Origin: Streptomyces ficellus
GTDB lineage: Bacteria > Actinomycetota > Actinomycetes > Streptomycetales > Streptomycetaceae
Direction of reading: 5' to 3'
DNA: 64,000 nt
Assembly: GCF_030406405.1 (NCBI RefSeq)
Contig: NZ_JAUEPL010000024.1
Span: forward strand, 1-64,000
Both the position numbers and the translations under genes were made by a program. The stretch's first letter is position 1. Each line of letters opens with the position of its first letter. Under the pieces are notes generated by a model. The model saw only the letters and a list, made by a program, of their open reading frames with translations, ran no database searches and was not told where the DNA came from. Shown piece by piece: positions 55,665-63,482 of this stretch.

Positions 55665-57023
55665 TCAGCGGACGCCGACCGCCTCCAGGGCCTTGCGCTG
55701 CGCGGCCGTGGGGTGGGCGGGCCAGTAGAGGTAGCAGACGCCGCCCGTGGCGGAGACCACCTTGCCGGTGGCGTTGTAGCGCTTCGTACGCAGCCAGACG
55801 TTCTCGAATTCGCGGCGCCGGTAGACGCGGCGTACGGCCTCGTTGCTCGGCGACGCCGGGTCGTTGGCGATCACATCGCCCTCGGCCGTGAAGCCGATCA
55901 CGGTCATCAGATGGCCCGCCGTGCCGTAGCCCGCGCCCGTCAGTTCCTCCGCCAGGAACGACTGGGAGGTGATCGCGGGGATGCCCGCGCGGATCAGGGT
56001 CTCCAGCTCGGTCAGCGACCCCAGCCGGGTGACGACCGCGCTCATGTCGTCGTACGTGGCGGCGTAGGCGGCGTTGAAGGGCCAGTTGCCGCAGCCGTCG
56101 TACTGGTAGTCGAAGGTGAAGCGGGCGGCGTGGCAGACCTGCGGGTCGGCGAAGGCCGGGTTCACCCAGGCCAGGTCCTCGGCGGTGGGCTTGCGGCCCC
56201 AGTACTCGATGATCATCTGGGACGAGGTGGGGCTGCACCAGGCCTCGCCGCCGTTGTCGTACTCCGGGTACTGGCCGATGTGTGTGTTCTGCGAGTAACG
56301 CGGGACGACCAGCTCGCGGGCGAGGCCCGGCTCGGATGCGGGCACGGTGAAGCGGTTCGGGACGTCCGAGGCCATGGCGCCCGCCCGCCACACGGTCGGC
56401 GTGAGCCCGGTGCCGGGCCTGCGGTAGAGGGTGAGCCGCAGCCGGTACGACACCAGGCGCAGCCCGCTCGCGGCATCGTCGAGCGAGAGGGTGTCGGTCC
56501 GGACCGCGCTTCTGCCGTCCTTCTGGCCGTCGACCGACGTGCGCCGGATGTCCCCGTCACCGGCCGCCCAGCGGCCCATCACGTACCAGGGGGTCTCGGC
56601 GCCGTCCGAGTAACGGCCCTTCAGCTCCACCGCGATCCAGGTGCCGGCCGGGGTGCCGGCGTTCCACGAGGCGACGAGCTCGGTCGCCGGGACGGTCGGG
56701 ACGTGCTCGGGCGACGTCCACGTCGCGTACTCCCAGGCGGCTTTGGTGCCGGTGTGCGGATCGGTGTAGTCGGTGCGCCCGGCGGGGGCGTCGATCACCA
56801 GCGCCGGGCGGTCACCGGTGAGGGCGCGGGTGCCCGAGCGGATGCCGGAGCACCAGTCGGTGGAGGAGGTCCAGAAGTGGTTGTCGATGAGGCCGGACGC
56901 GCGCACCTGGGGGCGGGCGGTGGCGGCCGTGGCGGCCCAGGGAGAGGAAGCGGCGGTGCCGGCGGCGGCGAGCGCGGCGGCGAGCACGGTTCTGCGCGCG
57001 GCGGACGGCGGGGAACTGGTCAT
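55665..57023 (-). CDS. Secreted C39-like cysteine peptidase
   Basis: 452 residues. Twin-arginine-style signal (SAARRTVLAAALAAAGTAAS) predicts export. Residues about 45-240 form a beta-rich, unknown N-terminal domain. The peptidase_C39_2-type domain follows: VPRYSQNTHIGQYPEYDNGG, catalytic C263 in EAWCSPTSSQ, then GYGTAGHLMTVIGFT (His) and VIANDPASPSN (Asp). Proteins of this type are extracellular proteases or amidases. ATG 57023. Divergent from the uridine kinase-like gene; a perfect palindrome lies between them. Confidence 0.88.
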   Translation of the reverse strand: MTSSPPSAARRTVLAAALAAAGTAASSPWAATAATARPQVRASGLIDNHFWTSSTDWCSGIRSGTRALTGDRPALVIDAPAGRTDYTDPHTGTKAAWEYATWTSPEHVPTVPATELVASWNAGTPAGTWIAVELKGRYSDGAETPWYVMGRWAAGDGDIRRTSVDGQKDGRSAVRTDTLSLDDAASGLRLVSYRLRLTLYRRPGTGLTPTVWRAGAMASDVPNRFTVPASEPGLARELVVPRYSQNTHIGQYPEYDNGGEAWCSPTSSQMIIEYWGRKPTAEDLAWVNPAFADPQVCHAARFTFDYQYDGCGNWPFNAAYAATYDDMSAVVTRLGSLTELETLIRAGIPAITSQSFLAEELTGAGYGTAGHLMTVIGFTAEGDVIANDPASPSNEAVRRVYRRREFENVWLRTKRYNATGKVVSATGGVCYLYWPAHPTAAQRKALEAVGVR

Positions 57024-57129
57024 GGCGTGACCCCCGGTCGGTCGGGATGTGCGGTCGGGATGTACGACTGTGCGCTCACTATCCCGGTTCGCCAGGCCGC
57101 TCTGCCAGCGATCCGGCTCGCGTCGCGGC

Positions 57130-57141
57130 ACCAATATTGGT
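57130..57141. promoter_or_regulatory. 12-bp perfect palindrome between divergent genes
   Basis: ACCAATATTGGT at 57130-57141. It overlaps a likely -35 (TTGGTC, 57138-57143) of the rightward gene, whose -10 is TAGGGT (57159-57164) and ends 7 nt before ATG 57172, which suggests a leaderless mRNA. Operator for an unknown regulator. Confidence 0.5.
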
Positions 57142-57171
57142 CTTCACCTGTGGCTTTGTAGGGTGGTCCGC

Positions 57172-57801
57172 ATGGACGACCTCGACCGCCACGCCGCCGC
57201 GCTGCGCGCGCTGCCGCCCTCCTGCGGCCCGGTCCGGCTGGTCGCGGTCGACGGTCACGCCGGTTCGGGCAAGTCCACGTTCGCCGGCCGGCTCGCGGCC
57301 GCGCTCGGCGGCGCACCCGTGCTCCACCTGGACGACATCGCCACGCACGACGAGCTGTTCGCCTGGACCGACCGCCTGCGGGCCGAGGTCCTGGAGCCCC
57401 TGAGCCGTGGCGAGGTGGCGCACTTTCACCCGTACGACTGGAATCTGCGCCGCTTCGGGCCGCCCCGTCCGCTCCCGCCCGTCCCTGTCGTCCTGATCGA
57501 GGGCGTGGGCGCCGGCCGCCGGGCGCTGCGGCCGCGGCTGGCCCGGCTGCTGTGGATGGAGCGGGGGCCGCAGGAGTCGTGGGCGCGGGGCCGCCACCGG
57601 GACGGACCTGCGCAGTACGCGTTCTGGGACGGATGGACGGTGGCGGAGACACGCCATTTCGCCGCGGACCCGTCCCGTCCTTTCGCCGACGTGCTGGTAC
57701 GCGAGTGCACGGTGGGATACCAGTGGCTGGCGGGGCCCGCTGCGACAGCGGGTACGAACCATTTCATCACGGACCGTGACCGGTCTGGGCCGCCGTACTG
57801 A
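57172..57801 (+). CDS. Uridine kinase-like P-loop NTPase
   Basis: 209 residues. Walker A GHAGSGKST at residues 28-36; LHLDDIATHDELFAWTDRL supplies the substrate-site Asp, and PVPVVLIEGVGAGRRALRPR resembles uridine/phosphoribulokinase Walker B and lid regions. Likely phosphorylates a nucleoside or small molecule in the cytoplasm. ATG 57172 without ribosome binding site; a -10 box lies 7 nt upstream. Followed by a candidate small RNA / terminator. Confidence 0.88.
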   Translation: MDDLDRHAAALRALPPSCGPVRLVAVDGHAGSGKSTFAGRLAAALGGAPVLHLDDIATHDELFAWTDRLRAEVLEPLSRGEVAHFHPYDWNLRRFGPPRPLPPVPVVLIEGVGAGRRALRPRLARLLWMERGPQESWARGRHRDGPAQYAFWDGWTVAETRHFAADPSRPFADVLVRECTVGYQWLAGPAATAGTNHFITDRDRSGPPY

Positions 57802-57840
57802 GCAGTCGGAAATCAGCCCCTCGCAGTGCCCCAACTTCGC

Positions 57841-57942
57841 TTGACCGACGAGGCGTACAGGTCTTACGTTCTCAATGTGCGGCTTTCAGAGGCCGCCGCA
57901 GACGCGAAGCCCCCGGTTGTTCCCCCGTGATCGGGGGCTTCG
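57841..57942 (+). ncRNA. Candidate small RNA: promoter, hairpin and terminator
   Basis: TTGACC (57841-57846), 18-nt spacer, TACGTT (57865-57870), then a GCGGC/GGCCGC hairpin (about 57879-57897) and a strong 11-bp stem (57905-57915 with 57932-57942; loop includes CCCCC). The predicted RNA is about 65-70 nt starting near 57877. No ORF fits. The last stem also serves as terminator for the kinase gene. Part of the 361-bp gap 57802-58162, whose remainder carries the AAA gene promoter. Confidence 0.5.
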
Positions 57943-58026
57943 TTCTGCCCCCGATCACCCCTCCAGCGCCGCTTGAGCCCCCGAATCTCACCGTGGGTCA
58001 CCACGTTCCGATCACTCGCGGCGCCC

Positions 58027-58056
58027 TTAAGCAGACACTCCCCGTACAGGTACGAT
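58027..58056 (+). promoter_or_regulatory. Promoter of the AAA ATPase gene
   Basis: TTAAGC (58027-58032), 18-nt spacer, TACGAT (58051-58056). Start expected near 58063, giving a leader of about 100 nt before ATG 58163. This rules out the earlier in-frame ATG at 58055. Confidence 0.5.
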
Positions 58057-58162
58057 GCCCCTCGGTGCGGTCAAATCCCGTTCGTGGAAGGGCGCTTGGG
58101 AACGCTTCCGGCGGGCGGCCGCCCGGCGGGACAGGTACGGGGACACGGTTGTGGGGGACCCG

Positions 58163-60091
58163 ATGGACATCGGCACGCAGCGCACGCAGGCCCCGGCCGA
58201 CCTTGCCTGGCTGCGTGGCGTGGACGCCTACACCATGGGGGCGTATCCGCAGGCGGAGGAGGAGTTCCGGACGGCGGTGCGGATCGATCCGGGGATGGCC
58301 GACGGCTGGCTCGGGCTGCACGCGCTGCGCGTCGACACGACCACCGCGCTGCTGCGGATGTACCGCAACCGGGACCGCTTCGGTGAGCAGCGCGCCCGCC
58401 ACCGGCGCACGCTGAACTCCTGGTACTGGCTGGGCTGGTGGGTCCAGCCCGTCCTGGAGAGCCCGCGCGATCTGCTGCTCGCGCACGCCTCGCACTGGCT
58501 GGACGGCCGCCATGTGCCGGAGCTGGACCGGGCGCTCGCCGGTCTGCCGCCCGTCGACACCGACCCGCAGGTCCGCTTCCTGCACGCCTGCCGGGCCTAC
58601 CTGGTCAAGGACTGGGACCAGCTGGTGCGCCACACCGAACCGCTGGTCAACGATCCGCTGCTCGGCATCGAGGCCGGCCTGTTCGGCGGCATGGCCCGGG
58701 TGCGCCTGGAGATGTACGGGCAGGCCGAGCCCCTGCTGTCCGCCGCCCTGATGCGCTGCCGCAGCGAGCAGCCGCAGCGCAAGGAGCTGCGGTACTGGCT
58801 GGCCCGCGCGCACGAGGGCACCGGCCGCAGCGCGGCGGCGCTGCCCCTGTACCGGGCGGTGTACCGGATCGACCCGGCCTTCATGGACACCGCCGCGCGG
58901 CTCGCGGCCATCGCCGAGTACGACGGGTTGGACGGCACCGACGACCCGGCGGCCGGCCTGGCGACCGTGTCGCTGGCAGGCGTCGGCCAGGACGCGGCCC
59001 TGGACGCCAGGGACTCCGTGGACCTGGCCGACGGCGCGGACGGCCCGCCCGGTGACGGGCCGCGCCGGGGCGCCGACGCGCAGCCCCCGGCCGGGCCGGC
59101 CACTCCCCCGCCGCCGGCCCACGGGGTGCGGGAGAAGACGGCCGTCCCCGGCCAGCCACGGCCCCCCGCGTTCCCCGCGAGCCCCACCGACCCCGCGCTG
59201 CTCGCCGAGGCACTCGCCGAGCTGGAGCGCATGGTGGGCCTGGAGCCGGTGAAACGCCAGGTCAAGGCGCTGTCGGCGCAACTGGAGATGGCGCGGCTGC
59301 GCGCCGGGCAGGGTCTTCCCGTACAGCCGCCGAAACGTCACTTTGTCTTCTCCGGGCCCTCCGGCACCGGCAAGACCACCGTCGCCAGGATCCTGGGCCG
59401 GGTCTTCTACGCCCTCGGGCTGCTCGGCGGCGACCATCTCGTGGAGGCCCAACGCTCCGACCTGGTGGGCGAGTTCCTCGGGCAGACCGCCGTCAAGGCC
59501 AACGAGCTGATCGACTCGGCGCTCGGCGGGGTGCTCTTCGTGGACGAGGCGTACTCCCTGTCCAACTCGGGCTACAGCAAGGGCGACGCGTACGGCGACG
59601 AGGCCTTGCAGGTGCTCCTCAAACGCGCCGAGGACAACCGGGACCACCTGGTGGTGATCCTGGCCGGCTACCCGGAGGGCATGGACCGGCTGCTCTCCAT
59701 CAACCCGGGCCTGTCGTCCCGTTTCACCACACGGGTGGACTTCCCCTCGTACCGGCCGCTCGAACTGACCGCGATCGGTGAGGTCCTCGCGGCGGCGAAC
59801 GGCGACGTATGGGACGAGGAGGCATTGGAGGAGCTGCGCTCGATCAGCGGCCATGTGGTGGACCAGGGCTGGATCGATGAGCTCGGCAACGGCAGGTTCC
59901 TGCGCACGCTGTACGAGAAGTCCTGCGCGTACCGCGATCTCCGGCTGTCCGGCTACGCCGCGACGCCCACCCGCGAGGACCTGGCGACGCTGCGGCTCCC
60001 TGACCTGATGCAGGCGTACGGGGAGGTCCTCTCGGGCCGCGGCCCTCTTCACCGCGGCCTCCAGGACCCCCCGGCCTCCCCCGGCTACTGA
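58163..60091 (+). CDS. AAA ATPase, CbxX/CfqX (SpoVK) family
   Basis: 642 residues from ATG 58163 (GGGGGA upstream). N-terminal half is TPR-like helical (GAYPQAEEEFRTAVRIDPGM, RYWLARAHEGTGRSAAALPL), then a Pro-rich linker (about 300-340), then the AAA domain: Walker A SGPSGTGKTT with K404, Walker B GGVLFVDEAYSL, SRFTTRVDFPSY (sensor/arginine finger region). Family members remodel Rubisco or, in actinobacteria, relate to ESX/type VII EccA-like chaperones (EccA has the same TPR-AAA layout). No ESX genes in this window. Function otherwise unknown. Confidence 0.9.
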   Translation: MDIGTQRTQAPADLAWLRGVDAYTMGAYPQAEEEFRTAVRIDPGMADGWLGLHALRVDTTTALLRMYRNRDRFGEQRARHRRTLNSWYWLGWWVQPVLESPRDLLLAHASHWLDGRHVPELDRALAGLPPVDTDPQVRFLHACRAYLVKDWDQLVRHTEPLVNDPLLGIEAGLFGGMARVRLEMYGQAEPLLSAALMRCRSEQPQRKELRYWLARAHEGTGRSAAALPLYRAVYRIDPAFMDTAARLAAIAEYDGLDGTDDPAAGLATVSLAGVGQDAALDARDSVDLADGADGPPGDGPRRGADAQPPAGPATPPPPAHGVREKTAVPGQPRPPAFPASPTDPALLAEALAELERMVGLEPVKRQVKALSAQLEMARLRAGQGLPVQPPKRHFVFSGPSGTGKTTVARILGRVFYALGLLGGDHLVEAQRSDLVGEFLGQTAVKANELIDSALGGVLFVDEAYSLSNSGYSKGDAYGDEALQVLLKRAEDNRDHLVVILAGYPEGMDRLLSINPGLSSRFTTRVDFPSYRPLELTAIGEVLAAANGDVWDEEALEELRSISGHVVDQGWIDELGNGRFLRTLYEKSCAYRDLRLSGYAATPTREDLATLRLPDLMQAYGEVLSGRGPLHRGLQDPPASPGY

Positions 60092-60092
60092 C

Positions 60093-60124
60093 CGCCCCGG
60101 CGCGGCTGTCCCCGCACCGGGGCG
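60093..60124. terminator. Terminator between convergent AAA and CNNM genes
   Basis: 8-bp stem CGCCCCGG (60093-60100) with CCGGGGCG (60117-60124), loop 16 nt, in the 37-bp gap between the two stop codons. Confidence 0.6.
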
Positions 60125-60128
60125 CGCC

Positions 60129-61355
60129 TCACGACGTAAGGACCCCGTCCGCCGGATCGACGCTGGACGCGGCCTCCTCGACGGAACCGGAACCGGACCC
60201 GGGGCCGGAGCCGATACCGATACCGATACCGATACCGATACCGATACCGATACCGGAGCCCACGGCCGTGGCCGGAGTGCCGGTCGGTGCCGTAGGCGTA
60301 GCCGTAGCGGTGGGCGGGGGCGCGGGCGGGCGGTGGGAGGGGTCGCGGACTTCGCCGACGAGCATTTCGAGGACGTCCTCCAGCGCCACCAGGCCCAGCA
60401 CCCGGCCGGACGCGTCCGCGACCTGGGCCAGGTGGGTGGCCGCGCGGCGCATCACGGTGAGCGCGTCGTCGAGCGGGAGTTCCGCCCGCAGGGTGGCCAT
60501 CGGCCGCCACACGTGCTGCGGCACGGCCCGGTCGGCGTCCTCCAGGTCCAGGACGTCCTTCACGTGCAGGAAGCCCATGAACGCGCCGCCGCCCTCCGCG
60601 CACACCGGGAAACGGGAGAATCCCGTGCGTACGGTCAGCTCCTCGACCTGGGCCGGGGTGACCGAGGGCGGGACCGTCACCAGGGCGGAATGCCGGATGA
60701 GGACGTCCGTGACCGGGCGGCTGCCCAGCTCCAGGGCGTCCTCCAGCCGTTCCTGCTCGGCCGGGTCGAGGAGCCCGGCCTGGCCGGCGTCCTCGACCAG
60801 CCGGCCGAGCTGGGCGCTGGTGAAGACCGCCTCGACCTCGTCCTTCGGCTCGACCCCGAACGCCCTGAGAATGAACCGGGAGCAGGCGCCGAGCGCCGCC
60901 GTGACCGGGCGGCACAGCCGGGCGAAGCCGACCAGGCCGGGGCTGAGCCACAGCGCGGTCTTCTCCGGGGCGGCCATGGCGAGGTTCTTCGGGAGCATCT
61001 CGCCGATGACGAGGTGCAGGAAGACGACCACGGCGAGGGCGATGACGTAGCCGAGGGGATGGATCAGGCTCGCGGGCACGTGCAGCGCGTGGAAGACCGG
61101 CTCCAGCAGGTGGGCCACGGTGGGTTCGGCGACCGCGCCGAGGGTCAGTGAGCAGACGGTGATGCCGAACTGCGCGGCGGCCATCATCTGCGGCAGGTTC
61201 TCCAGGCCGTACAGGACCTGGCGGGCCCGCTTGGAGCCCGGACCGAGCGGTTCGATCTGGCTGCGGCGTACGGAGACGAGGGCGAACTCGGCGCCCACGA
61301 AGAAGCCGTTGGCGAGCACCAGGAGGCCCGCGAAGAGCAGTTGGAGCACGCTCAT
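60129..61355 (-). CDS. CNNM/HlyC/CorC-type membrane protein with CBS domains (second gene)
   Basis: 408 residues. N-terminal DUF21 transmembrane domain (about 1-150: LLFAGLLVLANGFFVGAEFA, FGITVCSLTLGAVAEPTVAH, VVVFLHLVIGEMLPKNLAM), then a CBS pair (about 200-330). The usual C-terminal CorC_HlyC transporter-associated domain is missing; instead a low-complexity tail includes (Gly-Ile)7 encoded by a hexanucleotide repeat at 60211-60252. CNNM proteins are linked to Mg2+ or Co2+ efflux. ATG 61355 overlaps the stop of the first CNNM gene (ATGA); the pair probably forms one heteromer. Confidence 0.9.
   Translation of the reverse strand: MSVLQLLFAGLLVLANGFFVGAEFALVSVRRSQIEPLGPGSKRARQVLYGLENLPQMMAAAQFGITVCSLTLGAVAEPTVAHLLEPVFHALHVPASLIHPLGYVIALAVVVFLHLVIGEMLPKNLAMAAPEKTALWLSPGLVGFARLCRPVTAALGACSRFILRAFGVEPKDEVEAVFTSAQLGRLVEDAGQAGLLDPAEQERLEDALELGSRPVTDVLIRHSALVTVPPSVTPAQVEELTVRTGFSRFPVCAEGGGAFMGFLHVKDVLDLEDADRAVPQHVWRPMATLRAELPLDDALTVMRRAATHLAQVADASGRVLGLVALEDVLEMLVGEVRDPSHRPPAPPPTATATPTAPTGTPATAVGSGIGIGIGIGIGIGIGSGPGSGSGSVEEAASSVDPADGVLTS
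60211..60252 (-). repeat. Hexanucleotide microsatellite (CCGATA)7 inside a CNNM gene
   Basis: Seven perfect CCGATA units (TATCGG on the coding strand) giving alternating Gly-Ile. Flanked by GGAACC/GGACCC units encoding Gly-Ser/Gly-Pro. Because the unit is 6 nt, slippage changes dipeptide number without a frameshift. Confidence 0.95.
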
Positions 61356-62683
61356 CCCACGGCCTCCATGACGTCCGCCGTACGGATCAGCCGGACGCGC
61401 TCGGCGCGGTAGCGGTCGACCTGGCGTACGGAGAGGCGCCAGCCGGGGAGTTCGGCGCGGTCGCCGGGGGCGGGGATGCGGCCGAGGAGGTCGGCGACGA
61501 GTCCGGCGACGGTCTCGTACGGGCCGTCGGGGACGTCGAGGCCTATCCGCTTCAGGGTGTGGACGCGGCAGCTTCCGTCGGCTTCCCACGCGGGGCGGCC
61601 GTCCTCGGCGGGGACGGCGGCCAGTTCCGGCCGGTCGTCGGCCTCGGCGTCGTGCTCGTCGCGGACCTCGCCGACGAGTTCCTCGACGATGTCCTCCAGG
61701 GTGACCACGCCCGCCGTGCCACCGTACTCGTCCACGACGACGGCGATCGGCTGCTCGCTGCGCAGCCGCTCCAGCAGCGCCTGGGCGGGCAGCGTCTCGG
61801 GGACGAGCAGCGGCGGGAGGGCGATCCGGCCCACCGGCGTACGCAGCCGCTCGTGCGCGGGCACGGCGAGCGCGTCCTTGAGGTGGACCATGCCGACGAT
61901 CTCGTCGATGCGGTCCCGGTAGACGGGGAAGCGCGACAGGCCGGTGGCGCGGGTGAGGTTGAGGACGTCGGCGGCGGTGGCGTCGGTCCGCAGCGCGCTG
62001 ACCTTCACGCGTGGCGTCATCACGTGCTGCGCGGTGAGCCCGCCGAGCGACAGGGTGCGCACGAAGAGGTCGGCCGTGTCCTGTTCGAGGGCGCCGGCCC
62101 GCGCCGAGTGCCGGGCCAGCGAGACCAGCTCGCCGGGCGTACGGGCGGAGGCGAGCTCCTCGGTGGGCTCGACGCCCAGCAGCCGCACGAGCCGGTTGGC
62201 GGCGGCGTTGAGCAGCGCGATCACCGGCCGGAACGCGGCCGAGAACCGTTGCTGCGGGCCGGCGACGAACCGCGCGACCTGCAACGGGCGGGACACCGCC
62301 CAGTTCTTGGGGACCAGCTCGCCGATCACCATCTGGACGGCGGAGGCGCCCAGCATGCCGATGGCCACCGCGACCCCGGAGACGGCCCCTTGGGGCAGTC
62401 CGGTCGCGGTGAGCGGCCCGTCGAGGAGCCGCGCGAGCGCGGGCTCGGCGAGCATGCCGACGACGAGTGAGGTGAGGGTGATGCCGAGTTGGGTGCCGGA
62501 GAGCTGGAACGACAGCTCGCGCAGGGCCGTGACGACGGTACGGGCTCGCCGGTCGCCCTCGGCGGCGGCGCGTTCGGCGTCGGCGCGCTCCACGGTGACG
62601 AGGCCGAACTCGGCCGCCACGAAGAAGCCGTTGGCGAGGATCAGGAGGAATGCCGCGGCGAGCAGCAGGAGGGGGGTGGTCAT
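61352..62683 (-). CDS. CNNM/HlyC/CorC-type membrane protein with CBS domains (first gene)
   Basis: 443 residues. DUF21 domain (about 1-190: LLLLAAAFLLILANGFFVAAEFG, LGITLTSLVVGMLAEPALAR, QMVIGELVPKNWAVSRP), CBS pair (about 210-340: VMTPRVKVSALRTDATAADV), then the C-terminal CorC_HlyC domain (about 355-440: DGSCRVHTLKRIGLDVPDGP). Predicted cation (Mg/Co) transport or gating, inner membrane. ATG 62683. Overlaps the second paralogue by 4 nt; they are side-by-side duplicates that have diverged. Confidence 0.92.
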   Translation of the reverse strand: MTTPLLLLAAAFLLILANGFFVAAEFGLVTVERADAERAAAEGDRRARTVVTALRELSFQLSGTQLGITLTSLVVGMLAEPALARLLDGPLTATGLPQGAVSGVAVAIGMLGASAVQMVIGELVPKNWAVSRPLQVARFVAGPQQRFSAAFRPVIALLNAAANRLVRLLGVEPTEELASARTPGELVSLARHSARAGALEQDTADLFVRTLSLGGLTAQHVMTPRVKVSALRTDATAADVLNLTRATGLSRFPVYRDRIDEIVGMVHLKDALAVPAHERLRTPVGRIALPPLLVPETLPAQALLERLRSEQPIAVVVDEYGGTAGVVTLEDIVEELVGEVRDEHDAEADDRPELAAVPAEDGRPAWEADGSCRVHTLKRIGLDVPDGPYETVAGLVADLLGRIPAPGDRAELPGWRLSVRQVDRYRAERVRLIRTADVMEAVG

Positions 62684-63000
62684 GCCGCCGCCTCGCTGGA
62701 GGGGGCGGCGCAGGTACTACCGGACGATCCGTCCATTGCTGGAGGGAATCACTCCTCGGGTCGAAGGTGCCCCGCCGGCGTGGGTGCGCGGGTGTGCGCG
62801 GGTGTGCTGCCGTATGCGCGAGGCGGTGGCGCGCTCGGCGCCACCGCCACAAGAGTAATCACGCCGGGGGCGGGTGGGGCAGGGGGTTGCCGCCCGTACG
62901 GGGGACAACGGTCCGGTCCGCCCGGCTCCGAGCCGGGCCGGCGCCGTCCTGGCGCACGGGCCGGGCACGGGCCGGGCACGGGGCCCGGGCATGGGAGCGG
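62684..63000. other. Intergenic region between two leftward genes
   Basis: 317 bp. Contains short direct repeats (GTGCGCGGGT near 62788-62806; CGGGCCGGGCA near 62966-62985). Promoter for the CNNM pair is expected here but no good hexamer pair was found. Open frames across it are GC-rich shadows. Confidence 0.5.
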
Positions 63001-63453
63001 TCAGGCCGTGTCCGTGCCGGTGCCCCGCGTCTCCGCGAGCTCGCGCAGCGCACGCGCGTCGCGGATGGCCCGCTGCTTGCCGATGCCGGGCTGGATGCCC
63101 AGGGCGGGCATGCTGGTGCCGTCGCTGAGGTCGAGGAACACCCAGGGGTCGCCCTCGCGCAGGTTCACGCGCAGGATCTCGGCCCACTCCAGGCGGCGTG
63201 TCCGGGTGAGGTTGACGACGGTGACGCCCCGCTCGTCGGCGACGACCTTGGGGCGGCTGAGCAGCGCGAGGACGCCGAAGAAGAGCGCGGCGACGAAGAT
63301 GAAGCTCGCGCGCTCCCCCGGGCCGAGGTTCTCCAGCATCAGCGCGACGGCGGTGATGACGGCGAACATCGCCGTGCCCACGGTCAGCAGGACCGCTCGG
63401 GTGCGGGTGGGCCGGAACGTGACCGGGAGCACCGGGAGTTGAGTATCAGACAT
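63001..63453 (-). CDS. PH-domain membrane protein
   Basis: 150 residues. Two TM segments (about 20-40 AVLLTVGTAMFAVITAVALML and 50-68 FIFVAALFFGVLALL), then a bacterial PH-like domain with VVADERGVTVVNLTRTRRLE, WAEILRVNLREGDPWVFLDL. Typical actinobacterial membrane PH protein of unknown role. ATG 63453. It follows hisG by 29 nt on the same strand, so it is probably cotranscribed with the his genes upstream. Confidence 0.85.
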   Translation of the reverse strand: MSDTQLPVLPVTFRPTRTRAVLLTVGTAMFAVITAVALMLENLGPGERASFIFVAALFFGVLALLSRPKVVADERGVTVVNLTRTRRLEWAEILRVNLREGDPWVFLDLSDGTSMPALGIQPGIGKQRAIRDARALRELAETRGTGTDTA

Positions 63454-63482
63454 GTCGGTTTCGACCTGTTTCGTCGGCGCGC

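Noticed and set aside
57841..57942. Assignment as 6C RNA
   Set aside because: Only one loop has a C run; the known 6C motif needs C-rich loops in both hairpins, so the family is not claimed.
60129..62852. 907-aa open frame joining both CNNM genes
   Set aside because: Only the part from 61355 leftward encodes a CNNM protein; the upstream part is an out-of-frame Arg-rich reading of the first CNNM gene.
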